Origin: Microbacterium sp.
Lineage (GTDB): Bacteria > Actinomycetota > Actinomycetes > Actinomycetales > Microbacteriaceae
DNA: 64,000 bases
Assembly: GCF_031180975.1 (NCBI RefSeq)
Contig: NZ_JAPSLI010000003.1
Location: 1-64,000 of the forward strand
Direction of reading: 5' to 3'
Below, one piece after another: positions 45,896 to 54,773 of the stretch. The notes below the pieces were generated by a model. It made no database searches. It saw nothing but the letters and a program-made list of their open reading frames with translations, and was not told the DNA's origin. The translations under genes were made by a program, and so were the position numbers. Numbering within the stretch: position 1 is the stretch's first letter; the number at the start of each line of letters is the position of its first letter.

Positions 45896-47416
45896 TCACC
45901 TTGCCTCGTCGGCGAGCCGATGCAGCGCGATCGCCGAGCGCACGCAGACGATCAGCGCCCCCGACCCGACCGCGGCGCCGACCAGCGAGAACAGCGGCAC
46001 GCCGGGCGGAACGCTCGGACCGCCCACGTGCAGCACGAGCACCAGGGCGACGACGCCGAGCACCACCCCGAATGCGCACCCCGTGAGCGCCCCGAGGATC
46101 CGCAGCCGCCAGGCGCGTCTGCTCCGCTCACGTGCGTCCGATGTTCTCGCGGCGGCGGCCCGTGTCTCCGTCAGCACGTCGAGGTTGCCGGGGAGCCGCC
46201 GCAGATACTGTGCCACGCTCAGCGATTGCGCGGCGGCGACCGCACTCGCCAGTGCGGGGTCGATCAGCCGTGTCGCCACGGCGCCCACGCGATCGAGGAT
46301 GAGCGCGGCGTAATCGGACTGGCCGTCCAACATGGCCACGGCCTCCTGCAGCGTGGCCATCGTGCGGACCGCTGCGGCGAGGTTCCCCGGCACGGCCAGC
46401 CCACGTCGATGGAACAGCCGCAGCAGCCCATCGCTCAGCGCCGCCGTGTCCGGCTCGATCGCGACTATCGTGAACAGTGCACCGATGTCGCGGCGCAGGT
46501 CCTGGTCGTCTTGCCGTGCCCCGCCGATCGTCAGATGGCGGATCGCCAGCACGGCGGCGTGCGCGTCCTCCGCGCGGAGCGCCAACAGGAACGAGGCGAG
46601 CAGTTCACGCTGCTCCCTGTCGATCACCGCAACCGACCCGAAGTCGATCAGACCGAGCGCACCGTCGTCAGCGATCATGATGTTCCCGGCGTGCAGGTCG
46701 GCGTGGAAGATGCCGTCGATCAAGATCTGCCGCAGCACGCCGTCGATCAGCTCTCTCGCGATCTCCCGCCGCCGGGACGGAGCCAGCCGTTCCAGCATTC
46801 CGGCAGCGGATGCCAGTGGGCGGCCGTCCATCCGCTCCATCACGAGGACCCGCTCCGTCGACAACTCCGGGTGTACGCGAGGGAGCACGATCGCCGACCC
46901 GGAGCGCTCCGCGGCCGCCCGGATCAGCGCCCCGTTGCGTCCCTCGACCCGGTAGTCGAGCTCGCCGCGCAGCGATGCCGCGAGATCCTCCATGAGCCGG
47001 TGCACACGGGCGCGTCGTGCGGCGTCCGACCGCCGTTCCACATGAAGGCACAGGCGCAGAGCGATGTCGATGTCCACCTCGACCTGCGCTCGCGCAGCCG
47101 GTCGCTGGATCTTGACGATCACCTCCTCGCCGCTCGCGAGTCTCGCCGCGTGCACCTGCCCGATGGATGCCGCCGCGAGCGGCACCGGGTCGAGGCGGGT
47201 GAAAACGGTGGCGGGCGGGCGCTCGAGCTCCTCGGACAGCACGCCCTCCATCACGCGCCAGTCCTCTGCATCCGCCTGCGTCTGCAGAGTCGCCAGCTGA
47301 TCGGCGAGTCGGGCGGGGACGACGTCGCGGCGTGAGGCGAGCACCTGACCGAGCTTGACGAAGGCGACGCCGGCCTCGTTCAGCGCGCCCACGAGCGGTG
47401 GCCCGAGGTCCTCCAC
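45896..47416 (-). CDS. ABC1/UbiB (AarF) family kinase-like protein
   Basis: 506 aa from GTG 47416. The family signature is near the start: VAFVKLGQVLASRRDVVP (KxGQ motif). Further motifs are EEVIVKIQRP (ATP Lys), DGIFHADLHAGNIMI (catalytic Asp) and LIDFGSVAVI. Two C-terminal membrane helices (GALTGCAFGVVLGVVALVLV; LVGAAVGSGALIVCV). UbiB proteins support quinone or isoprenoid lipid handling. The reading frame is shifted relative to the upstream membrane domain, which homologues seem to have in one chain. Confidence 0.88.
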   Translation of the reverse strand: MEDLGPPLVGALNEAGVAFVKLGQVLASRRDVVPARLADQLATLQTQADAEDWRVMEGVLSEELERPPATVFTRLDPVPLAAASIGQVHAARLASGEEVIVKIQRPAARAQVEVDIDIALRLCLHVERRSDAARRARVHRLMEDLAASLRGELDYRVEGRNGALIRAAAERSGSAIVLPRVHPELSTERVLVMERMDGRPLASAAGMLERLAPSRRREIARELIDGVLRQILIDGIFHADLHAGNIMIADDGALGLIDFGSVAVIDREQRELLASFLLALRAEDAHAAVLAIRHLTIGGARQDDQDLRRDIGALFTIVAIEPDTAALSDGLLRLFHRRGLAVPGNLAAAVRTMATLQEAVAMLDGQSDYAALILDRVGAVATRLIDPALASAVAAAQSLSVAQYLRRLPGNLDVLTETRAAAARTSDARERSRRAWRLRILGALTGCAFGVVLGVVALVLVLHVGGPSVPPGVPLFSLVGAAVGSGALIVCVRSAIALHRLADEAR

Positions 47417-47856
47417 GCGTCCGCTGCCCCGTGCAGCAGAGGCCCGAGCCCGTGACGCATCGCGACGCGGACGATCTGCAGATACCTCACCGTGCGCCGC
47501 AGCCGGTCGCGACCTCCACGCAGCCGGGCGAGCAACCCCTTACGCCGATACGACGGCCGGAGGAACTCCCACCCCGCGACGAACGCCGCGCACAGCGCGA
47601 GCGCCCAGAGCGCCGACACCAGGACCGCCAGCACGTCGCCGGGGAGGAACGAGCCCTGCGCGAGTGCTTCCGCGTCGACGCCACCGGTCTCGCCGACCGC
47701 CAGAAAGGTGGCGGGGAGGATCACGAAGAACCCGACCGCGCCGGTGAGGACGGTGCGGCCCAGCCCGACCCGAGCCCCGAGCAGCCACCGGACGATCAGA
47801 CCGAGCACAACGACGTAGACCACGACCAGGACGGTCGCGAGGAGTGACGCCAGCAT
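47380..47856 (-). CDS. Membrane-anchor part of the UbiB-like protein, separate frame
   Basis: 158 aa with three membrane segments (LASLLATVLVVVYVVVLGLI; LTGAVGFFVILPATFLAVGE; VLAVLVSALWALALCAAFVA) and a basic linker RRTVRYLQIVRVAMRHGLGP. That linker normally leads straight into the UbiB domain. Near 47420 the frame is lost; one added G in the GGG run would join LLHG to GSGRVEDLGPPL. So this may be one broken gene, a sequencing error, or two coupled genes overlapping by 37 nt. Confidence 0.65.
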   Translation of the reverse strand: MLASLLATVLVVVYVVVLGLIVRWLLGARVGLGRTVLTGAVGFFVILPATFLAVGETGGVDAEALAQGSFLPGDVLAVLVSALWALALCAAFVAGWEFLRPSYRRKGLLARLRGGRDRLRRTVRYLQIVRVAMRHGLGPLLHGAADAWRTSGHRSWAR

Positions 47857-47908
47857 CCGATCCCGTTCCTTCCCAGCGGCCGGCAGCGAACGTGCCGGGG
47901 CCGAACCC

Positions 47909-47976
47909 ATCATCGGCATGCTCACCCACCCGCGGCCGTCCCTCCACGACGACAACCGGCATCGCCCCCGAGCGAC
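47909..47976 (-). promoter_or_regulatory. Tandem palindromic operator and -10, UbiB-like operon
   Basis: Far site ATCGCCCCCGAGCGAC (47961-47976) and a weaker near site GTCCCTCCACGACGAC (47938-47953), centres 23 bp apart. The near centre is 34 bp from GATGAT (47909-47914), a plausible -10. Confidence 0.5.
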
Positions 47977-48096
47977 CCAGACGTGGTTCGGGATCAGCGT
48001 CGGACGTCGTCCGCTGCGAGTGACCGGCCACCGGGCGCGCGGCGGACGATGTCGGTCGGAACCGAGAACCGCGACACGAGAAGACGGAGAACCGCC

Positions 48097-48506
48097 GTGA
48101 GCCTGCATGAACCGAACCTCACCGTGATCCCGCTGGACCGTTCCTCGGCGCCACGCGTCGCCGAACTGCTGGGGCGCGGCATGGCCGACAACCCGATGCA
48201 TGTCGCGGTGTACCGGGGCGATGACAGGCGTCGTGCGCAGGGCCACGCACGCATCACCCGGGCCCTGCTCGCATCGTCGTCGGCGAGGGAGATCGAGGGC
48301 GTCGAGCAGGCGGGTGCACTCATCGGCGTCGCCGCGGCAGCACCTCCCGGGACGTGCCGGCCCGGCGCCCTCGCGCGCATGCGGCTGCTGACGGTGGCGG
48401 GCTCGCTCGGACCGGCCACTTCTACAGCGGATTCGGCCACGTCGTCGTGGGGGAGCGGGAGATCCTCGGCGTTCCGACGTGGTTCATGCGCCGGCCGCCG
48501 GCCTGA
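48097..48506 (+). pseudogene. GNAT acetyltransferase with internal deletion
   Basis: GTG 48097 (GGAG upstream) opens SLHEPNLTVIPLDRSSAPRV and continues to GALARMRLLTVAGSLGPA. Then, in another frame, HFYSGFGHVVVGEREILGVP and TWFMRRPPA give a normal GNAT ending at 48506. The central acetyl-CoA motif (QGxGxG) is missing, so roughly 70 codons seem deleted at about 48420. Confidence 0.65.
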
Positions 48507-48509
48507 GCC

Positions 48510-49163
48510 TCACTCGATGACGAGTCCCGACCGGTGCGCCATGACGACGAGCTCCGGACGGTCTCGCGCACCGAGCTTCCCGAGGATGCGGCTGACGTAC
48601 GTCCGCGCGGTGGCGGGACTGAGATGCAGTCGGGCTGCGATCTCGTCGTTCGTGTCGCCGTGCCCGATCCGGGCGAGCACCTCCCGCTCCCGGCTGCTCA
48701 GCAGCTCCAGTCGCGGGTCGGGCGTGGCGGCGGCCTGTCCGGACGCGACCAGATTCATCAGCCGCTCGGTGATGGCGGGCGAGAGCAGGCGCTCGCCGCG
48801 GCCGGCGCGGCGGACGGCGTCGCGCAGCGCGTCGCGCGGCGTGTTCTTGAGCAGGTAGCCGACCGCGCCGGCCCGGATGGCCTCGACGATGTCGTGATCG
48901 TCATCGAAAGTGGTGAGCACGACCACGTGCGTGCGGGCCAGCGCGTCGTCGGCGCGAATGGCGCGCGTCGCCTCGATGCCGTCCATGACCGGCATCCGCA
49001 GATCCATCAGCACCAGGTCCGGGCGATACTTCCGCGCGGCCTCCGCCCCGCGCCTGCCGTCGGTGGCCTCGGCCACGACGGTGATGCCCTCGTCGCGGGT
49101 GAGGAGGGTGCGCAGGCCTGCACGCACCAGGTCCTGGTCGTCGACGAGGATGACCGTGGTCAT
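48510..49163 (-). CDS. LuxR/NarL-type response regulator
   Basis: 217 aa. Receiver domain with DD (8-9), phospho-acceptor Asp54 in LVLMDLRMPVMDG, Thr in VVLTTFDDD and Lys in YLLKNTP. The C-terminal LuxR HTH is LSSREREVLARIGHGDTNDE followed by LSPATARTYVSRILGKLGAR. It overlaps the sensor kinase by 4 nt. Dimeric LuxR-type regulators bind short inverted repeats; the shared palindromes upstream of five nearby promoters are its best candidate targets. Confidence 0.95.
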   Translation of the reverse strand: MTTVILVDDQDLVRAGLRTLLTRDEGITVVAEATDGRRGAEAARKYRPDLVLMDLRMPVMDGIEATRAIRADDALARTHVVVLTTFDDDHDIVEAIRAGAVGYLLKNTPRDALRDAVRRAGRGERLLSPAITERLMNLVASGQAAATPDPRLELLSSREREVLARIGHGDTNDEIAARLHLSPATARTYVSRILGKLGARDRPELVVMAHRSGLVIE

Positions 49164-50374
49164 GCGCTCACCGCCAGCGGAATCGACGCGCGCACGGCGA
49201 AGTCGGCGCCCGCGCGCCCGGCGGAGAACGTGCCGCCGAGCAGGTTGGCGCGTTCCCTCATACCGACCAACCCTGTGCCGTCACCCGCGGCGGCGTTCGC
49301 CGGCGTCGGCGCTCGCTCGGAGACCCCGTCGTTGACGATGCTCACCTGCACTTCGCCCTCCTTCTGATCGATGTCCACCCGGATGTGCGACGGGACAGCA
49401 TGCCGCACGGCGTTCGTGATCGACTCCTGCACGATGCGGTACACCGCCGCCTCGACTGCCGGCGGCAGCGGTCGCGCCACAGAGATGCGCGTGTCGACCT
49501 CGACTCCCGCCTGTCGCGCCGGGTCCACGGCCGAATCGAGGTCGGTGATCCGCAGCGGCGCCGGCGCCGCCCCCTCCTCGCGGCGCAGGCCGGCGACGGT
49601 GCGCCGCAACTCCTCGAACGACGCGGATGCCGTACCGGCGATCACCCGCAGCGAATCCCTGACCGTCGCGTCGTCGGCATCCGTTCTGCTCTCCGACTCG
49701 ACCGCCTCGTCGGCGATCTGCGCGTGCAGGGCGATCACGGTCAGAGCGTGGCCGACCGAGTCGTGCAGCTCCCTCGCGATCGCGAGCCGTTCCGCCGTGG
49801 TGCGCCGCTCCGTCTCGCGTCGGTATCGTTCGGCGACAAGGCCGGCGATCTCGGACGCCTGCCGGCGCAGCGCACGGCGCGAGCGCACCCCGTCTCCGAG
49901 GGCGATCGCCCCGCCCAGGAGCAGCGCGTGCCCGGGGAGCTCGTAGCCGACGACCACGGCGGGATCCTGACCTGTGGCAAGGCGATAGGCGATCGACACG
50001 GCGAGCACCGACACCGATGCCACGATCGGAGCGACCAGCCGCCCCTGCTCCGCCGCGGAGAACACGGCGGCGGCGAGCGGCACCGAGACACCGATCGCCG
50101 GGTACCCGGCCGCGTAGTACGACAGCACCGCTCCCGCCGACAGGAGCACGACGATGACCGGATACCGCCGACGGACCAGCATGAGGCCGCCGAGCCCGAC
50201 GGCCCACAGATACGCCCACCCTTCGGGCTGAGTGTTCTCGACGTCGGCCGCGATGAACAGCGACACCACGAGGGCCACCCCGATGCCGAGCAGGACGTCC
50301 AGCACCCACGGAGCCGGTTGGGAGTCGTCGTCGACCCCGCCGGGACGCACGGGCACGAGAGGCTTCTCGGTCAT
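49160..50374 (-). CDS. Sensor histidine kinase (HisKA_3, HPK7-like)
   Basis: 404 aa. Five to six membrane helices with almost no extracytoplasmic loop (VLDVLLGIGVALVVSLFIAA through LLLGGAIALGDG), so it probably senses within or near the membrane. Dimerisation region AIARELHDSVGHALTVIALH with phospho-acceptor His204. HATPase_c with VQESITNAVRHA and GTGLVGMRERANLLGG. ATG 50374 lies 6 nt after TACCAT (leaderless). The design resembles LiaS/DesK-type envelope sensors. Confidence 0.94.
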   Translation of the reverse strand: MTEKPLVPVRPGGVDDDSQPAPWVLDVLLGIGVALVVSLFIAADVENTQPEGWAYLWAVGLGGLMLVRRRYPVIVVLLSAGAVLSYYAAGYPAIGVSVPLAAAVFSAAEQGRLVAPIVASVSVLAVSIAYRLATGQDPAVVVGYELPGHALLLGGAIALGDGVRSRRALRRQASEIAGLVAERYRRETERRTTAERLAIARELHDSVGHALTVIALHAQIADEAVESESRTDADDATVRDSLRVIAGTASASFEELRRTVAGLRREEGAAPAPLRITDLDSAVDPARQAGVEVDTRISVARPLPPAVEAAVYRIVQESITNAVRHAVPSHIRVDIDQKEGEVQVSIVNDGVSERAPTPANAAAGDGTGLVGMRERANLLGGTFSAGRAGADFAVRASIPLAVSA

Positions 50375-50380
50375 GCGTTC

Positions 50381-50425
50381 ATGGTAGGTCGGGCATGCAC
50401 GGGCCGGCAGTCGCCTGCGGGCGAC
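50381..50425 (-). promoter_or_regulatory. Palindromic operator and -10 of the two-component operon
   Basis: Best copy of the motif: GTCGCCTGCGGGCGAC (50410-50425), perfect 6-bp arms. Its centre is 34 bp from the -10 TACCAT (50381-50386). No clear second copy upstream. Suggests autoregulation. Confidence 0.65.
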
Positions 50426-50453
50426 ATCGGCGGCGGCCCCGACATCCCAGGCG

Positions 50454-51521
50454 TCACCCCGTTCGATCCGCCCTCGCAAGCAGCACCCGCACGGCGACGT
50501 CACGCAGCGCCGCGCCGCGCTCGGCCGTCGCGACCCGGTTGAGGATACGCGCGGCGGAGACGATTCGGCGCGTCCGTCGCCGGCGAAGCCGATCGTATCG
50601 GCGCAGGGCGTCGTCGATGGCGGTGTGCGCCTCGAGCGCATCGGCCAGGGCGACGGCGTCGACCAACGACTCGCAGGCACCGCGACCAAGGTTCGGCGCC
50701 ATGCCGTGCGCCGCGTCGCCGAGCAGCACGACGCGATCCTTGGCGTACCGCTGTGCCAGCGAGACGTCGACGAGCGTGCGCCGGTCGATCTCCGCGCCAT
50801 CGAGCTGGTCGAGCACGCGCTGCACACCGGGATGCCAGGTCGCGAACGCGTCGCGGAGCAGATCGGCGCTCCGTCCGCTGTCGCCCGCGCCATCTGCTCT
50901 CCCGCCCGGCCCGCTCTCGACGCGGCTACGGCGGAGACAGGCGAACCAGTTGGTGCGTCCGTCGTCCATCGGGGTGATGCCGAACAGCATGCCGGCACCC
51001 CACGTCTCCGACACCGACACCACCGGTCGCTCCAGCACCCCGCGGAACGCCACCGTGCCGAGCGGGCGCTCGACTCCGACGCCCCAGTGCCGGGCGCGGA
51101 TCGCGCTGTGCACGCCGTCGGCGCCGACGACGAGGTCGGCTTCCGAGAGCGCGTCGGTTGGATTCCATCGCTGCCCCCACAGCACGGCGTCTTCCGGCAG
51201 CCGTTCGAGCAGCGACGTGAGCAGTCTCTCCCGCGAGATCAGGTACGCCGCGCGGGAGTCGGGGATGCGGCCGATCACCGCACCGCGCGGGTCGAGGATC
51301 GCGGCGCCACGGCTGAACGCCGCTCGACGGCGCACGGGCTCGGCGGCGCCCAGCCGGTCCAGTACGCGCATCGCCTCCGGCCACATGCCGAGCGCCGTGC
51401 CGCCGGGCGCCAACGCGTCACGTCGCTCGTGCACCCGGACGCTCCAGCCACACGCGTGCAAGGCCGCCGCGGTGGCAAGACCCGCGATCCCCCCGCCGAC
51501 GACGACGGCACTCCTCGTCAT
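50454..51521 (-). CDS. FAD-dependent monooxygenase (PHBH fold)
   Basis: 355 aa from ATG 51521 (GAGGAGGA upstream). Dinucleotide fold AVVVGGGIAGLATAAALHAC, middle motif LVVGADGVHSAIRAR, and FAD motif VVLLGDAAHGMAPNLGRGAC. Resembles aromatic-ring hydroxylases and 6-hydroxynicotinate-type monooxygenases; substrate unknown. It lies upstream of the two-component genes in the same direction. Confidence 0.9.
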   Translation of the reverse strand: MTRSAVVVGGGIAGLATAAALHACGWSVRVHERRDALAPGGTALGMWPEAMRVLDRLGAAEPVRRRAAFSRGAAILDPRGAVIGRIPDSRAAYLISRERLLTSLLERLPEDAVLWGQRWNPTDALSEADLVVGADGVHSAIRARHWGVGVERPLGTVAFRGVLERPVVSVSETWGAGMLFGITPMDDGRTNWFACLRRSRVESGPGGRADGAGDSGRSADLLRDAFATWHPGVQRVLDQLDGAEIDRRTLVDVSLAQRYAKDRVVLLGDAAHGMAPNLGRGACESLVDAVALADALEAHTAIDDALRRYDRLRRRRTRRIVSAARILNRVATAERGAALRDVAVRVLLARADRTG

Positions 51522-51600
51522 GGCGCATCCTCCTCGGTCCCCCGGCGCAGACAGGTGTGGAACATGAGCACATGCTCCGTCCGCCTTGCGCCTCGCTGCA

Positions 51601-51667
51601 GTCGTCGCGGGGCGACGCATCTGTCGATGTCGGGCGGACGAGACCCGCGCCCGTGCGTCCGTACCGT
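51601..51667 (+). promoter_or_regulatory. Tandem palindromic operator and -10 of the multicopper oxidase gene
   Basis: Far site GTCGTCGCGGGGCGAC (51601-51616), near site GTCGATGTCGGGCGGA (51623-51638), centres 22 bp apart. The near centre is 34 bp from the -10 TACCGT (51662-51667), which is 6 nt from ATG 51674. Confidence 0.65.
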
Positions 51668-51673
51668 GCTGGC

Positions 51674-53236
51674 ATGTCGCTCACACTGGACGCGCCTCGC
51701 CCTCGCCGGAACCCGTGGCGGAAGGGGCGTTTCGCCGGCCCTGCCATCCTCGCCGGGTCGCTGCTGACCGTCGCGGCGACGTTCACGGCATGCGGGATGG
51801 ACTCTGGGTTCGGTGATTCATCGGTGTTCGTCCCTGACGCGCCCGCCTCATTCGACACACCGCTGCCGATCCCGCCCCTGGCGGATTCCACCGTGGTCGA
51901 CGGCGTGCGGGTGTTCTCCCTCACCGCGCAGGAAGGGCGCACCGAGTTCCTGGATGGCAGACCGACCACCACCTGGGGGTTCAACGGCGACTATCTCGGC
52001 CCGACCCTGCGCGCGGAACGGGGCGAGAAGGTCGCCGTCGAGGTGCGCAACCGGCTCGACGAGACGACGACCGTGCACTGGCACGGCATGCATCTGCCGG
52101 CAGCGATGGACGGCGGCCCCCACCAGCCGATCGCCGCCGGTGGCGAGTGGCGGCCGGAGTGGCGCATCGATCAGCCCGCGGCGACGCTCTGGTACCACCC
52201 GCACCCGCACGGGCAGACTGAGGAGCACGTGCTGCGGGGCCTGGCGGGGCTGTTCCTCCTCGACGACGAGAACAGCCGCCGCCTGGCCCTGCCTGCGCAG
52301 TACGGTGTCGACGACATCCCGCTGATCGTGCAGGACAAGAAGTTCCGCGACGACGGCGAGTTCCAGTTCGACTCCGAGGGGAACGAGATCGGTCTGCTCG
52401 GAAACGTCGTCCTCACCAACGGCGCGTGGGGAGCCGCGCTCGACGTCACCACCGAGCTGGTGCGGCTGCGAATCCTCAACGGTTCGAGCGCGCGCACCTA
52501 TGATTTCGCCTTCGAGGACGGACGCGAGTTCTCCTTGATCGCCACGGACGGAGGGTTGCTCGAGTCGCCGGTGAGCACCGACCATGTGCGACTGTCGCCG
52601 GGGGAGCGGGCCGAGATCGTCGTGCGGCTCGCGCCCGGCACCGAGGTCATGCTCCGGTCGCAGCCGGCTGACCTCGGTGATGTGGTCGTGCCGGCGGCGT
52701 TCGGCGGCACCGACGAGTTCGACGTGCTGCTCCTGCGCGCCGCCGACACGCTGCGCCCGTCGCCGCCGCTGCCGGCGCGGCTCGCCGAGATCGACCGGCT
52801 CCGCGAGGAGGATGCCGACAACCACCGCATCTTCGAAGTGCAGGACCGTCAGATCAACGGCCGCAGCATGGACATGGACCGCATCGACGAGATCATGCAG
52901 ATCGGCTCGACCGAACTCTGGCGGGTGACGAACCTCGACCGCTTCCCGCACAACTGGCATGTGCACGACGTGCAGTTCCAGGTCCACGACATCGACGGTG
53001 CGCCGCCGCCCCCCGAGCTGCGCGGCTGGAAGGACACCATCTACCTCGAACCGCGCCGGGCCTACCGCATAATGATGCGGTTCGAGGACTACGTCGACGA
53101 CGAGAAGCCGTACATGATCCACTGCCACCTGCTGCTGCACGAGGACGAAGGGCTCATGTCGCAGTTCGTCGTGAGCAGGGACGGGCCCAGCCGCAACGCG
53201 GACGGCGACGGCCAGAGCGGAGGGCACGCGCATTGA
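51674..53236 (+). CDS. Multicopper oxidase, lipoprotein
   Basis: 520 aa; leaderless ATG. The signal GPAILAGSLLTVAATFTACG carries a lipobox with the lipidated Cys. Copper ligands are all visible: TVHWHGMHLP, LWYHPHPHGQTEEH, PHNWHVHDVQF and MIHCHLLLHEDEGLM (type 1 Cys, trinuclear His and axial Met). Resembles CueO/bilirubin-oxidase-type three-domain enzymes that oxidise Cu(I), Mn(II) or phenolics at the cell surface. The His-rich end (GGHAH) may bind copper. Confidence 0.94.
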   Translation: MSLTLDAPRPRRNPWRKGRFAGPAILAGSLLTVAATFTACGMDSGFGDSSVFVPDAPASFDTPLPIPPLADSTVVDGVRVFSLTAQEGRTEFLDGRPTTTWGFNGDYLGPTLRAERGEKVAVEVRNRLDETTTVHWHGMHLPAAMDGGPHQPIAAGGEWRPEWRIDQPAATLWYHPHPHGQTEEHVLRGLAGLFLLDDENSRRLALPAQYGVDDIPLIVQDKKFRDDGEFQFDSEGNEIGLLGNVVLTNGAWGAALDVTTELVRLRILNGSSARTYDFAFEDGREFSLIATDGGLLESPVSTDHVRLSPGERAEIVVRLAPGTEVMLRSQPADLGDVVVPAAFGGTDEFDVLLLRAADTLRPSPPLPARLAEIDRLREEDADNHRIFEVQDRQINGRSMDMDRIDEIMQIGSTELWRVTNLDRFPHNWHVHDVQFQVHDIDGAPPPPELRGWKDTIYLEPRRAYRIMMRFEDYVDDEKPYMIHCHLLLHEDEGLMSQFVVSRDGPSRNADGDGQSGGHAH

Positions 53237-53310
53237 CCGGTCGTGATGCGGATCGCCCTCCGCGCGCCCGCGCCCGGTCCAGCCGGCGCTGAATCCCTCC
53301 GGCGCCGCGA

Positions 53311-54267
53311 TCAGCGCCGTTCCGCCCGGCCCTCGGCGCGTGCGTCCCGTCCGGCGCCGGCACGGCCGGCGTCCCGCGCGTCGTGCGCCGTCGTCAACGC
53401 GGCCGCGAGCGGGTCGTCGTCCTCGCCGACGAAGACATCCGGCCGTACGCCGACCTGATCCCAGTTCGATCCGGTTCTCGGGTCGATCGGTGCGCCGGTG
53501 GAGATGTACACGTGGAAGCCGCTCGGCTCGGCGAAGCAGTGAACCGGGTTGGCCGCGCCGACCGTCCGCCGGCCCACGACGGCGCCTCGTCCCGTGCTCT
53601 GCAGCGCGTACGCCATGCCCTCGGCGGCGGATGCCGTCCGCTCGTCCACCACGGCGAAGACGGGCATGTCGCGCAGCCTCGACCGCCCGCGGGCGGGGCG
53701 CGTCCATTCGTCGTGCTCGCCTCCGCCCGCTCTCCGGAACGTGACCACGTGGACCGGCTCGGCCCCCAGGAGCGGGGTCAGAAGGCGGGTCACCATCGTC
53801 GGCCATCCGCCCGGGTTCTCGCGCAGGTCGATCACCGCGACATCGCACTCCTCCAGCCGCCGCAGGCACTCCTCGGCGAGGTGGGCGGCGCGCGCGTCGC
53901 TGGGGTCGTCGAACCGACGCACCGTGAGCACCCCGATCCGTCCGGTGCGGCGGAACGACAGGGCGGGGCCGCCACGCCGGTCCTGCGATGCCGCGGTGAG
54001 GGACGGGGGAACGCCCCAGGAGACCGAGAAGTGCCGGTCGTGCCTGCGCAGCAGTGACGTCAGCTCGGACGCGAGCGCCGAGCAGGCGATTCCGGGGCGG
54101 CGGGCCTCAGACGCCCGCAGGTCCTCCGCGCAGACGCGCGCCACGGCGGGGAACACGTAGTTCCTCTCGATGAGATCCGCGATCGCGAGCATCACGCGGC
54201 GCTGATCGGCGGGAAGCAACCAGCGCTCGCGCCTCGGGCGCTCCGTACTGGTGGTGTTCTCCGGCAT
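53311..54267 (-). CDS. S41 family peptidase-like protein
   Basis: 318 aa from ATG 54267 (GGAGGG upstream). The N-terminal helical part (VMLAIADLIERNYVFPAVAR) resembles IRBP/tricorn-type S41 proteins. The catalytic domain has LRENPGGWP and FAVVDERTASAAEGMAYALQ, whose first Ser after TA is the nucleophile, then GAANPVHC. No signal peptide is seen, so it may act inside the cell. The promoter belongs to the palindrome group. Confidence 0.86.
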   Translation of the reverse strand: MPENTTSTERPRRERWLLPADQRRVMLAIADLIERNYVFPAVARVCAEDLRASEARRPGIACSALASELTSLLRRHDRHFSVSWGVPPSLTAASQDRRGGPALSFRRTGRIGVLTVRRFDDPSDARAAHLAEECLRRLEECDVAVIDLRENPGGWPTMVTRLLTPLLGAEPVHVVTFRRAGGGEHDEWTRPARGRSRLRDMPVFAVVDERTASAAEGMAYALQSTGRGAVVGRRTVGAANPVHCFAEPSGFHVYISTGAPIDPRTGSNWDQVGVRPDVFVGEDDDPLAAALTTAHDARDAGRAGAGRDARAEGRAERR

Positions 54268-54299
54268 CCGGCATCCCTCCACGGTGAGCAGTGCCTGCG

Positions 54300-54365
54300 A
54301 GCGTAGGCGAGGGAGGGTGGTCGCCGCGTCGCCGGAGAGCGTCGTCCCAATCGCCCCCGGGCGAC
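54300..54365 (-). promoter_or_regulatory. Tandem palindromic operator and -10 of the S41 gene
   Basis: Near site GTCGCCGGAGAGCGTC (54328-54343) and far site ATCGCCCCCGGGCGAC (54350-54365), centres 22 bp apart. The near centre is 33 bp from the -10 TACGCT (54300-54305). The divergent ArsR gene could also respond. Confidence 0.65.
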
Positions 54366-54407
54366 TCTCCCCGCCCCTCCGCTCACCCGATCTGCAATGA
54401 TCTGCGT

Positions 54408-54773
54408 ATGCATGCAGGTGACCGAACGTGTGGCCTCGACCCGGCGAGCCCGTTCGCGGAACTGGCCGCCGAGGTGTTCCGGCTGCTGGCCGACGCGACG
54501 CGCGTGCGGATCGTGCTCGCGCTGCGACGGAACGACGAGCTGCCGGTGAACAGCCTCGCCGAGATCGTCGGGAAGTCGCCGGCGGCCGTGTCGCAGCATC
54601 TCGCCAAGATGCGCATGGCGCGCATCGTGACCACGCGGCAGGACGGGCAGCGGGTGTTCTACCGGCTCGCCAACGAGCACGCCGGCCAGCTCGTGCGGGA
54701 TGCCGTCTTCCAGGCCGAGCACGCGCTGAGCGACCGGCCCCGCCACCACCACAGCGCCGGTGCCGACACATGA
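54408..54773 (+). CDS. ArsR/SmtB-family metal-responsive repressor
   Basis: 121 aa from ATG 54408. The winged helix has AAEVFRLLADATRVRIVLAL, SLAEIVGKSPAAVSQHLAKM and QDGQRVFYRLANEH. The C-terminal helix with a His-rich end (RHHHSAG) could supply metal ligands. It overlaps a CDF transporter by 4 nt, so zinc or a similar divalent metal is the likely signal. Confidence 0.9.
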   Translation: MHAGDRTCGLDPASPFAELAAEVFRLLADATRVRIVLALRRNDELPVNSLAEIVGKSPAAVSQHLAKMRMARIVTTRQDGQRVFYRLANEHAGQLVRDAVFQAEHALSDRPRHHHSAGADT

